A stretch of 64,000 nucleotides of DNA. Source: Streptomyces sp. NBC_00670. Its GTDB lineage: Bacteria; Actinomycetota; Actinomycetes; Streptomycetales; Streptomycetaceae. The translations under genes and the position numbers were made by a program. Shown here piece after piece: positions 15,695-23,329 of the stretch. The DNA is taken from the NCBI RefSeq assembly GCF_036226765.1, contig NZ_CP109017.1, forward strand, positions 7,193,001-7,257,000, written 5' to 3'. The stretch's first letter is position 1. Each line of letters begins with the position of its first letter. The notes under the pieces are model-generated. The model ran no database searches, was not told the origin of the DNA, and saw nothing but the letters and a program-made list of their open reading frames with translations.

Positions 15695-18232
15695 GTGATC
15701 GGTCGTCTGGATTTCCTGCACGCCGCCGACGACAGTGTCACCGACAGTGACGTGCTCCGGCTCGCCCTGCAGCACGCGATGGCGGAGCTGGGCGCCCTGG
15801 GCGGATGCGTTCATGTGCGCGGGAGCGGGGGAGAGCTCCACCTCGTGTCCTCGGCGGGTCTGCCCGCGGTGTCCGTACGGGCCTGGGAGGTGCTGCCCGC
15901 TGACAGCGCCTCCGCGACGGCGCGGGCGGTGGGCTGCGACGGGCGCGCCTGGGACCCGCCCGGCAGCCGGCCCGCCGACGCCGTGCTGCCGCCGGCCGGC
16001 GCGGCCGGCCGAATCGCCGTCCCGCTGCACGGCGCGGAAGGACGTGTCGGCGCCCTCACCCTGCTGACCGGCCGCCGCCGGGAGCCCTCGGCCGAGGACT
16101 GGCGGTTCCTGCGCCGGGTCGCCGACTGGGTCCAGGACCGGCTCACCGCCCGGCCCCTGCCCGACCCACCGGCCCGCACGCCGGGGACGAGCCCCGCGGA
16201 GCCCACGGCCCCCGCCCCCGCCGACGCGCGGGAACTCGCCCGCGCCCTCTGGGACGCCGAGGACGCCCTCCTCCGCGTCGACACCGCCTGGCGGGTCACC
16301 GCCGCCAACCCCGCAGCCCGTGCCCTGCTCGGTCACCCGGACGGGCCCACCGCCGTCGGCCGGGTCCTGTGGCAGGAGCCCGGTCCCTGGCAGACGCCGG
16401 AGGCCGAGGAACGGTGCCGCCTCGCCGTCGCCCGCGGGCGCGCCGCCGGTTTCGACACCGTCCTGCCCGCCACCGGCCGCTGCCACCACGTGCGGGTGCT
16501 GCCCGCGCCCGGCGGCGCCGTCCTGCACGTCATGGAGGCGGGCGCGTGGCGGCGCCGCCAGGCCGACGAGGTGGCCGCCATCCGCGACTCCGCCGAACGG
16601 GCCCGCAGCACCGTCGAGCTGACCACCGCGCTGGCCGCCGCCCGCACGTCCCAGGACGTGGTCACCGCGGTGGCCGAGCGCGTACTGCCGCCCTTCGCGG
16701 CCCACGGCCTGCTCGTCCTCGTCCGGGAGGGCGACCGCCTCGCACACATCGGCTCCGTGGGCTACCCCCGGTCCTTCCTGGACGACATGGGCGGCACCCG
16801 GGGCATGACCATGACCGGCCACCTGCCCGCCGAACGGGCGCTCCTGCGCGACGAGCCCCTGTTCTACGCGTCCCGCGAGGAGTGGCTGGCGGACAACCCC
16901 GGCGACGACCGGCCGCCCAGCACCAAACAGGCCTGGGCGTTCCTGCCGCTCACGGCCTCGGGGCGCACCTTCGGCGTCTGCGTCATGGCCTTCGACACCG
17001 AGCGCCGCCTCACCCCCGAGGAACGCACCCTGCTCCTCGCCGTCAGCGCCCTGGTGGCCCAGGCGCTGGAGCGGGCCCGGCTGTCCGACGCCGAACTCAC
17101 CCGCTCCCGCGAGCTCCAGCGCGATCTGCTGCCCCGGCACCTGCCCCGGCTGCGCGAGGCGACCGCCACGGCCCGCTACGTGCCGGCCGGACAGGGCTCG
17201 GACGTGGGCGGCGACTGGTACGACCTCATCCCGCTCTCGGCGGGGCGGGTCGCCCTGGTGTGCGGGGACGTGATGGGGCACGGACTGTCCGAGGCGGCCA
17301 CGATGGGCCGGCTGCGCACCGCGACGCACACCCTGGCCGCCCTCGAACTGCCGCCGGACGAACTGATGGGCCACCTCAACGACATCGTCGCGGAGATCGG
17401 CCCCGACGCCTACGCCACCTGCCTCTACACGCTGTACGACGCCACCACCGGCACCTGCACCGTCGTCCGGGCCGGTCATCCGCCCCCGCTGGTGGTCCAC
17501 GCGGACGGCCGTACCGCCTACCCGGACGTCCCCGACAACCCGCCGCTGGGCGGCGCCCGGCCGCCTTTCGAGACGGCGGAGCTGACACTGCCGCCCGACA
17601 GTCTGCTGCTCCTCTACACCGACGGCCTGGTCGAGTCGGCGCAGCGGGACATCGACGAGGGCATGGCCGCGCTCGCCCGGCTGGTGGCCGCCGCCGACCG
17701 CACCGACCTCGACCGGCTCGCCGACCATCTCGTCGCCCGGCTCCTGCCCGGCGGGCAGCCCGCCACGGACGACGCCGCGCTCCTCGTGGCCTCCCTGCAC
17801 GCGCTGCCCCGGGCGGACGTGGCGTCCTGGCGGCTGCCCGACGGTCCCCGGGCGGCGGGCGAGGCGCGCCGGCACGTACGGGAGCAGCTGGCGACCTGGC
17901 ATCTGGACGACCTGTCCGTGACGACGGAACTGCTCGCGAGTGAACTCGTCGGGAACGTGGTCCGGCACGCCAGGGGACCCATCGGCTTCCGGCTGCTGCG
18001 CACCGGCGCCCTGGTGTGCGAGGTGTCCGACGCCAGCCTCACCATGCCGCGCATCCGGCGCGCCTCGGAGACCGACGAGGGCGGCCGGGGGCTGCAGTTG
18101 GTGAGTGTGCTGGCCGAGCGGTGGGGCAGCCGGTTCACGCCCGACGGCAAGACCATCTGGACCGAGCAGCCATTGACACCGTCACCCGAGACGGTCGCCG
18201 AGGCACTGCTCTCCCTGGCGGACGCGGACTGA
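15695..18232 (+). CDS. GAF-PAS-GAF-PP2C-HATPase regulatory phosphatase
   Basis: An 845-aa multi-domain signalling protein. An N-terminal GAF-like domain (about 1-140) precedes a PAS domain (about 175-275), a second GAF (about 300-465), a SpoIIE-type PP2C (about 480-695) and a C-terminal RsbW-like ATPase (about 715-830). PP2C signatures: GGDWYDLIPL, VCGDVMGHG, RAGHPPPL and YTDGLVES. ATPase signatures: ELVGNVVRHA (N box) and DEGGRGLQLV (G box). One chain thus combines a phosphatase and an anti-sigma-type kinase domain, a design frequent in Streptomyces. The target antagonist is unknown. Start GTG 15695 lacks a ribosome site but has TATATT six bases upstream. Confidence 0.9.
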   Translation: MIGRLDFLHAADDSVTDSDVLRLALQHAMAELGALGGCVHVRGSGGELHLVSSAGLPAVSVRAWEVLPADSASATARAVGCDGRAWDPPGSRPADAVLPPAGAAGRIAVPLHGAEGRVGALTLLTGRRREPSAEDWRFLRRVADWVQDRLTARPLPDPPARTPGTSPAEPTAPAPADARELARALWDAEDALLRVDTAWRVTAANPAARALLGHPDGPTAVGRVLWQEPGPWQTPEAEERCRLAVARGRAAGFDTVLPATGRCHHVRVLPAPGGAVLHVMEAGAWRRRQADEVAAIRDSAERARSTVELTTALAAARTSQDVVTAVAERVLPPFAAHGLLVLVREGDRLAHIGSVGYPRSFLDDMGGTRGMTMTGHLPAERALLRDEPLFYASREEWLADNPGDDRPPSTKQAWAFLPLTASGRTFGVCVMAFDTERRLTPEERTLLLAVSALVAQALERARLSDAELTRSRELQRDLLPRHLPRLREATATARYVPAGQGSDVGGDWYDLIPLSAGRVALVCGDVMGHGLSEAATMGRLRTATHTLAALELPPDELMGHLNDIVAEIGPDAYATCLYTLYDATTGTCTVVRAGHPPPLVVHADGRTAYPDVPDNPPLGGARPPFETAELTLPPDSLLLLYTDGLVESAQRDIDEGMAALARLVAAADRTDLDRLADHLVARLLPGGQPATDDAALLVASLHALPRADVASWRLPDGPRAAGEARRHVREQLATWHLDDLSVTTELLASELVGNVVRHARGPIGFRLLRTGALVCEVSDASLTMPRIRRASETDEGGRGLQLVSVLAERWGSRFTPDGKTIWTEQPLTPSPETVAEALLSLADAD

Positions 18233-18403
18233 CGCCGCGGCCCCCGCACGGGTGTGCCGTGCGGGGCGGCAGGGACGGCGGCCGACCGTGTACAGTCCCT
18301 GGCGCACGCCAACAACCCTGCTCCACCCCCGTGTTCACGGTGCGCGCGGTGCGGCTGCGACGGCGTGCCGACCCCCACGAGCACACGGAAGCCAGGTACC
18401 GCA

Positions 18404-20332
18404 GTGCATGAGCGCAAGCCGCGTTGGCGGCTGCCCCTGACCGTCACGGCCGGACTGCTGGCCGCCACGGGACTCGCCACCGCCCCGCCCCTCGCCCTCG
18501 CGTCGTCCTCGAAGTCCTCGGGGGCCTCGGCCAACGCACCGGCGCAGAGCGCGGACGCCACCCGGCAGAGCGCCTTCGCGCGGGCCGCGGCGGAGTACCA
18601 CGTACCCCTGCCCGTGCTGCTCGCCGTCGCCTACCACGAGTCCGCGTGGGACGCGCCCGAGGGCGAGCACAGCACCAGCGGCGGCTACGGCCTCATGCAT
18701 CTCACCGACGTGACGCCGAAGATGATGGCCGCGGGCGAGGCGGGCGCGGCCGGCCGCGCCGACGTCGAGAAGCTGGCCGCCGACCCCGCCCTGCACACCC
18801 TGGACGCGGCGGCCGGTCTGACGGGCATGTCGTCCGGCGCGCTGCGCGACGACGAGGACGCCAACATCCGCGGCGGCGCCGCCCTGCTCGCCTCCTACGC
18901 CAGGGCCACCGTCGGTGACACCCCGTCCGATCCCGGCAAGTGGTATGCCGCCGTGGCCCGTTACAGCGGCTCCCAGGACGAGCGTGCCGCCCGCGCCTTC
19001 GCCGACCGGGTCTTCGCCACGATCCGCGGCGGCGCCGCCGAGACCACCGGGGACGGCCAGCGCGTACGGCTGTCCGCCGCGCCGGACGTCAAGCCCGCCA
19101 CCGGCCAACTGGCCGCGCTGGACCTGAAGAAGACGGCCGCCGACGACACCGAGTGCCCGGCGGAGCTCGACTGCTCCTTCGTCGCGGCGGCACCGGCCAA
19201 CGGCCAGGTCTCGAACCGGCCCGCCAACGGCATCCGGATCGACTCCATCGTCCTCCACGACACCGAGTCGTCCTACGAGTCGGCCATCAACACCTTCCAG
19301 CAGCCGGGCGGCGGTTCGGCGCACTACGTCATCCGCTCCTCGGACGGCGCGGTCACCCAGATGGTGCCCACCAAGGACCTCTCCTTCCACGCGGGCAACT
19401 ACTCGGTCAACATGCACTCCCTCGGCATCGAGCACGAGGGGTACGCCGCCTCCGGGGGCACCTGGTACACCCAGACCGAGTACGAGACCAGCGCCGCCCT
19501 CGTCCGCTACCTGGCCGACCGCTTCGACATCCCGCTGGACCGGCAGCACATCATCGGCCACGACAACGTGGCCGGGCCCAGCTCCGCCCTCGTCTCCGGC
19601 ATGCACTGGGACCCGGGCCCGTCCTGGGACTGGCAGCGCTTCATGCGCCTGGTCAAGGCCCCGGTCGGCGGCAGGCACGGGGTCGGCCCGGTCGGCACGG
19701 CCGTGACGATCACCCCCGGGTACGCGGACAACGAGCAGACCGTGCGGGTGTGCCCGTCCGACGACCCCACGGGGAACACGCCGGAGTGCACCGAGCGCAC
19801 CCAGCCGTCGAACTTCGTGTACCTGCGCACCGCGCCCAGCGACACCGCCCCGCTCTTCGGCGACCAGGCCCTGCACGCCGACGGCGTCGGCACCGACCGC
19901 GTCAACGACTGGGGCAGCACCGCACAGGCCGGTCAGCAGTTCGTCGTCGCCGGGCGCGAGGGCGACTGGACGGCCATCTGGTTCAGCGGCGAGAAGGTGT
20001 GGTTCCACAACCCGCACGGCTGCAACACGACCCCCGCCCACGACGTGACGCTGGTCGGCGCGGCCGGCACCTCGCCGGTGGCGGTGTACGGGTCGAGCTA
20101 CCCGGACGCCGACGAGTACCCCGACGGCCTCTCGCCCTCCACACAGGCCCCGCTCAGCGCCTACCAGGTGCCGCCCGGCCAGGCCTACGTGGCCACCGCG
20201 CGGGCCGAGCCCACCGACGACTACTTCCCCTCCAGCGGCAAGGTCGTGACCGGCGCCAAGAAGATGTACACCATCCAGTACAACCACCGCACGGCCCTGG
20301 TCTACGAGGGTGACGTGACCGCCGGGCAGTGA
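18404..20332 (+). CDS. Secreted N-acetylmuramoyl-L-alanine amidase with transglycosylase-like domain
   Basis: A 642-aa exported cell-wall hydrolase. The signal peptide spans about residues 1-33. A lysozyme/SLT-like region (about 50-240) contains AYHESAWD and GGYGLMHL, the catalytic Glu and GLM-type motif of lytic transglycosylases. An Amidase_2 domain follows (about 275-430), with zinc-ligand candidates in IVLHDTESS, LSFHAGNYS and HIIGHDNVAG plus the WDPGPSWDW signature. The last 200 residues look like a wall-binding beta domain. It should cut muramyl-peptide bonds, possibly also glycan strands. GTG 18404 is the best start because it directly precedes a signal peptide. Confidence 0.87.
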   Translation: MHERKPRWRLPLTVTAGLLAATGLATAPPLALASSSKSSGASANAPAQSADATRQSAFARAAAEYHVPLPVLLAVAYHESAWDAPEGEHSTSGGYGLMHLTDVTPKMMAAGEAGAAGRADVEKLAADPALHTLDAAAGLTGMSSGALRDDEDANIRGGAALLASYARATVGDTPSDPGKWYAAVARYSGSQDERAARAFADRVFATIRGGAAETTGDGQRVRLSAAPDVKPATGQLAALDLKKTAADDTECPAELDCSFVAAAPANGQVSNRPANGIRIDSIVLHDTESSYESAINTFQQPGGGSAHYVIRSSDGAVTQMVPTKDLSFHAGNYSVNMHSLGIEHEGYAASGGTWYTQTEYETSAALVRYLADRFDIPLDRQHIIGHDNVAGPSSALVSGMHWDPGPSWDWQRFMRLVKAPVGGRHGVGPVGTAVTITPGYADNEQTVRVCPSDDPTGNTPECTERTQPSNFVYLRTAPSDTAPLFGDQALHADGVGTDRVNDWGSTAQAGQQFVVAGREGDWTAIWFSGEKVWFHNPHGCNTTPAHDVTLVGAAGTSPVAVYGSSYPDADEYPDGLSPSTQAPLSAYQVPPGQAYVATARAEPTDDYFPSSGKVVTGAKKMYTIQYNHRTALVYEGDVTAGQ

Positions 20333-20350
20333 CGGCCCACCGGCACCGAC

Positions 20351-20392
20351 CGGGCCCCTCGCCCGCCGCGCCGGCGGCGGGCGGGGGGCCCG
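20351..20392. terminator. Bidirectional terminator
   Basis: An 18-bp stem with one G-T wobble (20351-20368 with 20375-20392) and a 6-nt loop lie between the convergent amidase and sigma-factor genes. Confidence 0.8.
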
Positions 20393-20405
20393 GTCCATTC
20401 GCCCC

Positions 20406-21302
20406 TCAGCCGTCCAGCGAGGCCACGTACGGCGCCAGTTTCTCCGGGTTGAGGATCCACAGGAGGCGGTCGATGCCGTCCGCGGAGGCGTCGATCGACA
20501 GCAGCGCCTTCGCCGTCCCCTCGGACGAGACGAGCACGGCCGGACGCCCGTTGGCCTCGACCCACCGCACCTCGGCGTCGGGCCAGAAGCGCGGGGCGAA
20601 GGCCACCAGGACCTTCGACACGTGGGTCCGCCCGACGATCGGGATGCGTGCCGCGTTGCGGATGCCGCCGCCGTCGGAGTAGTGCACGACGTCGGCGGTG
20701 AGGACCTGTTCCAGGGCCGCCAGGTCGCCCGTCCGTGCCGCGGCCAGGAACACCTCGAGCAGCCGCCGGTGCTCCGCCGGGCTCACCCGCTCCCGGCGTT
20801 CGGCGGCCAGGTGCCTGCGCGCCCGGCTCACCAGCTGGCGGGCGTTGGCCTCGCTGGTCCGAAGGATCTCCGCGACCTGCCGGTGCGGGTAGTCGAAGGC
20901 CTCCCGGAGCACGTACGCGGCCCGCTCGACCGGGTTCAGCTTCTCCAGCAGGAAGAGCACCGCCAGCTCGACGGCCTCGGCGCGCTCCGCGCCCACCTGC
21001 GGGTCCGCCCGGGTGTCGAGCGGTTCGGGCAGCCACGGACCGATGTAGGTCTCCCGCCGCGCCTGGGCGGAAGTGGCCCGGTTGATGGCGAGCCGGGTGG
21101 TGACGGTGGTCAGGAACGCCGCCGGTTCGCGGACGCCCGTACGGTCGGTGTTCTGCCAGCGCACCCAGGCGTCCTGGAGGATGTCCTCCGCCTCGGTCGA
21201 GCTGCCGAGCATGCGGTAGGCGATGCCGAACAACCGCGGCCGCGCCGCGAGGAACTGCCGGGTCGCCCGGTCCAGGGAGTCGGGCTCGGCCTCGGTCTGC
21301 AT
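20406..21302 (-). CDS. ECF41-group RNA polymerase sigma factor
   Basis: A 298-aa extracytoplasmic-function sigma factor with a C-terminal extension. Region 2 (RLFGIAYRMLGSSTEAEDILQDAWVRW) and region 4 (ERAAYVLREAFDYPHRQVAEIL with SEANARQLVSRARRHL) occupy residues 15-185. A SnoaL-like domain of about 100 residues follows, with YSDGGG and the ending NPEKL. In the ECF41 group this domain replaces a separate anti-sigma factor. The neighbour upstream encodes an AhpD-like protein, the standard ECF41 partner, and its promoter has the group's TGTCACA -35 motif. ATG 21302 has AAGGGA upstream. Confidence 0.92.
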   Translation of the reverse strand: MQTEAEPDSLDRATRQFLAARPRLFGIAYRMLGSSTEAEDILQDAWVRWQNTDRTGVREPAAFLTTVTTRLAINRATSAQARRETYIGPWLPEPLDTRADPQVGAERAEAVELAVLFLLEKLNPVERAAYVLREAFDYPHRQVAEILRTSEANARQLVSRARRHLAAERRERVSPAEHRRLLEVFLAAARTGDLAALEQVLTADVVHYSDGGGIRNAARIPIVGRTHVSKVLVAFAPRFWPDAEVRWVEANGRPAVLVSSEGTAKALLSIDASADGIDRLLWILNPEKLAPYVASLDG

Positions 21303-21357
21303 GCTCGTCCCTTCCGGCGGCGGGGGCGCCCATGCTATCGCCGCCCCCGCCGGTACA

Positions 21358-21398
21358 CGCGTGGGAGCCGCCCCCGGACCCGGGGCGGCTCCCACGCG
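21358..21398 (-). terminator. Hairpin between AhpD and sigma genes
   Basis: A perfect 17-bp stem (21358-21374 with 21382-21398) and a 7-nt loop lie between the two co-directional genes. It would reduce readthrough into the sigma gene, so sigma expression may be partly uncoupled from AhpD. Confidence 0.8.
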
Positions 21399-21411
21399 CG
21401 TGAGTGCTTGC

Positions 21412-21885
21412 TCAGCCGAACTGGCCGGGCTGGTAGCCGCCGGCCGGCTGCTGGTTGATCACGTTGATGCGGTTGTAGGCGTTGATGACGGCGATGAGCG
21501 AGATCAGCGCCACCAGCTGCTCCTCGTCGTAGTGCTTCGCCGCATTGGCCCAGGCGTCGTCGGTGACGCCCCCGGAGGCGTCGGCGAGACGCGTGCCCTG
21601 CTCCGCCAGCTCCAGCGCGGCCCGCTCCGCCTCGGTGAACACCGTGGCCTCGCGCCAGGCGGCCACCAGGTTGAGCCGCACCGAGGTCTCCCCGGCGGCA
21701 GCGGCGTCCTTGGTGTGCATGTCGGTGCAGAACCCGCACCCGTTGATCTGGCTGGCGCGGATCTTCACCAGCTCCTGGGTGGTGGCCGGCAGCCCGGCGT
21801 CCGAGGCCGCCTTCCCCGCCGAGTTGATGTGCTTCAGCACCTTGCCGCCGAGCGCACTGCCGAAGTAGTCGAGCCGCGATTCCAT
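21412..21885 (-). CDS. AhpD-like carboxymuconolactone decarboxylase-family protein
   Basis: A 157-aa cytoplasmic protein of the CMD/AhpD superfamily. The redox motif is present as NGCGFCTDMHTKDA (CxxC plus His), the hallmark of alkylhydroperoxidase-type members. It is likely a peroxidase-like or thiol-dependent oxidoreductase; the substrate is unknown. This family is the conserved genomic partner of ECF41 sigma factors, and the sigma gene follows after a 109-bp gap. ATG 21885 has AGGAG upstream. The promoter carries a perfect TGTCACA, so the gene is probably the direct target of the neighbouring sigma factor. Confidence 0.92.
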   Translation of the reverse strand: MESRLDYFGSALGGKVLKHINSAGKAASDAGLPATTQELVKIRASQINGCGFCTDMHTKDAAAAGETSVRLNLVAAWREATVFTEAERAALELAEQGTRLADASGGVTDDAWANAAKHYDEEQLVALISLIAVINAYNRINVINQQPAGGYQPGQFG

Positions 21886-21927
21886 GGTGAACTCCTGGTC
21901 GAGTAGCCGGTTACGCAACTCTGACCG

Positions 21928-21949
21928 GACAGCCCCGCGGGATGTGACA
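21928..21949 (-). promoter_or_regulatory. Probable ECF41 target promoter
   Basis: On the minus strand TGTCACA (21949-21943) matches the known ECF41 -35 element. About 15 bases later comes CCGGTC, close to the group's CGTC -10. It stands about 60 bases before the AhpD start. Confidence 0.6.
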
Positions 21950-22155
21950 CGGACGGGAGAAGAAATCCGAATGGGTGCCGTGGGCGGGCGGGGCCCGGAC
22001 GCTCCACCTACGTTCGGTGACGAGCGCGTCACCCCGCGCTGCGGGCCTTCTCGGCCCGCCGCGGGCGCAGGACGCGGCTCCGGACCGGTTGCCGGTCCGT
22101 TCCCCATCCCGCCCGCGCGGGGGAGTCGCCCCCGCGCCGGCCCGGCGGAAGGTTC

Positions 22156-23067
22156 ATGGAAGTGGCGATATCCCTTGCCCGGCGCGTCACGGTGGTGGCG
22201 GCGTGTACGGCGTCCCTGGTCCTCACGGGTGGAACGGCGGCGTGGAGCGCGCCCGCCGCCACCGTCGTCGCGGCCCCGCACGGCGGCCCGGCCCCGCGCG
22301 GCGGTGACACCGAGGACCGTGCGCCGATGCCCGCGGACCCGATGGCCTACGAACTCGGCCGGACGCTCGCGTCACTGGACGCCCGGAACCTCGAGACGAC
22401 GTTCCTCGCCCAGATCGTCGCCCAGTACCGGACCGTCGTCGACATGGCGGAGCTCGAGGTCGAGCGCGGCGCCGACACCGCCGTCCGCGACCGGGCGAAG
22501 GCCATGGTCACCGACCAGGAGCAGCGGGCGGAGCAGTGCGAGAAGTGGCTGCACGACTGGTACGGCATGACGACGGAACAGGCCATGGAGAAGGCCCCGG
22601 CCGATGCCCGCAAGGCGATGACCGCCCTGCGGCAGGGCATGACGCGGATGACGGACGACCTGCGCAAGGTCGACAAGGGCGAGAAGTTCGACACCGAGTT
22701 CGCGCGCCGGATGGTCTCCCTGCACTCCGCCGCCGCCGTCGAGTACTCCGGACCGCAGGTGCGCGCCACGCACCCGGAGCTGCGCGCGGCGGCGGCCTCC
22801 GGCATGAACTCCCAGCTCGCCGGGGTCGCCGAGCTGATCGGCTGGCTGACCGGCCAGGTCGCCGACGCCCAGGACATGGGGACACTGCCCACCACGCCGC
22901 AGACGCCCGAGATGCCCCAGGGCGCGGCGCACGCCGGTGCCGGCGGCACCCAGGGGCCGGCCGCCCCGCTCGCGGCGGCCGCCGGGGGCGCGCTGCTCGC
23001 GGTGGGCGGCGGCTTCGCGGTGACGCTGCTGCGCCGCAGGCGCGCGACCGTACGGCAGCAGGGCTGA
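22156..23067 (+). CDS. DUF305-like exported, membrane-anchored protein
   Basis: A 303-aa exported protein of unknown function. A signal peptide (about 1-32) is followed by an all-helical region (55-240) that resembles two DUF305 repeats (VVDMAELEVERG and FDTEFARRMVSLHSAAAVEY). A Pro/Gly/Ala-rich linker leads to one C-terminal membrane helix with a basic tail (LLRRRRATVRQQG), giving a surface-anchored topology. The HH pair usual in DUF305 (metal-binding) is reduced to single histidines here. Start ATG 22156 with GGAAGG upstream. It is monocistronic and followed by a hairpin. Confidence 0.75.
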   Translation: MEVAISLARRVTVVAACTASLVLTGGTAAWSAPAATVVAAPHGGPAPRGGDTEDRAPMPADPMAYELGRTLASLDARNLETTFLAQIVAQYRTVVDMAELEVERGADTAVRDRAKAMVTDQEQRAEQCEKWLHDWYGMTTEQAMEKAPADARKAMTALRQGMTRMTDDLRKVDKGEKFDTEFARRMVSLHSAAAVEYSGPQVRATHPELRAAAASGMNSQLAGVAELIGWLTGQVADAQDMGTLPTTPQTPEMPQGAAHAGAGGTQGPAAPLAAAAGGALLAVGGGFAVTLLRRRRATVRQQG

Positions 23068-23072
23068 GCCCG

Positions 23073-23121
23073 GCCGCGCTCCGGCCGCTCCCGACCGGAA
23101 GGGAGCCGCCGGAGCGCGGTG
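23073..23121 (+). terminator. Terminator after DUF305-like gene
   Basis: The arms around ccgcgctccgg and ccggagcgcgg, with the inner pair gctccc/gggagc, form a long, slightly imperfect stem just past the stop codon. Confidence 0.65.
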
Positions 23122-23130
23122 CCCCGTACG

Positions 23131-23172
23131 CCGTGCTCAACGAACCGTGCTCAACGAACCGTGCTCAACAAA
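23131..23172. repeat. Three tandem 14-bp repeats upstream of the arabinofuranosidase
   Basis: ccgtgctcaacgaa at 23131-23144 and 23145-23158, with ccgtgctcaacaaa at 23159-23172. They lie 45-85 bp upstream of the promoter, so they may be binding sites for a regulator. Confidence 0.75.
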
Positions 23173-23216
23173 TCGAGACACATGCAAAAGTCTGTACAAG
23201 CTCAAAGCAACAAATC

Positions 23217-23245
23217 TTGACGAGAACGATCGCCGCGCGTACGTT
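23217..23245 (+). promoter_or_regulatory. Promoter of the arabinofuranosidase gene
   Basis: TTGACG (23217-23222) and TACGTT (23240-23245) are separated by 17 bases. The region in front (23170-23220) is unusually AT-rich for this genome. The leader would be about 75 nt. Confidence 0.6.
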
Positions 23246-23329
23246 CCGCAACGGCCGCAGGCGCGTGAATTCGGCCTGCACGCCCACCCGTTGGAAGCTC
23301 CGCCCCCACCTTCCGCCGAGGAGTGCGCC

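Noticed and set aside
15242..17968. Long minus-strand frame (about 900 codons) opposite the multi-domain phosphatase
   Set aside because: Gly/Arg/Val-rich with no domain; it mirrors the codon structure of the real gene on the plus strand.
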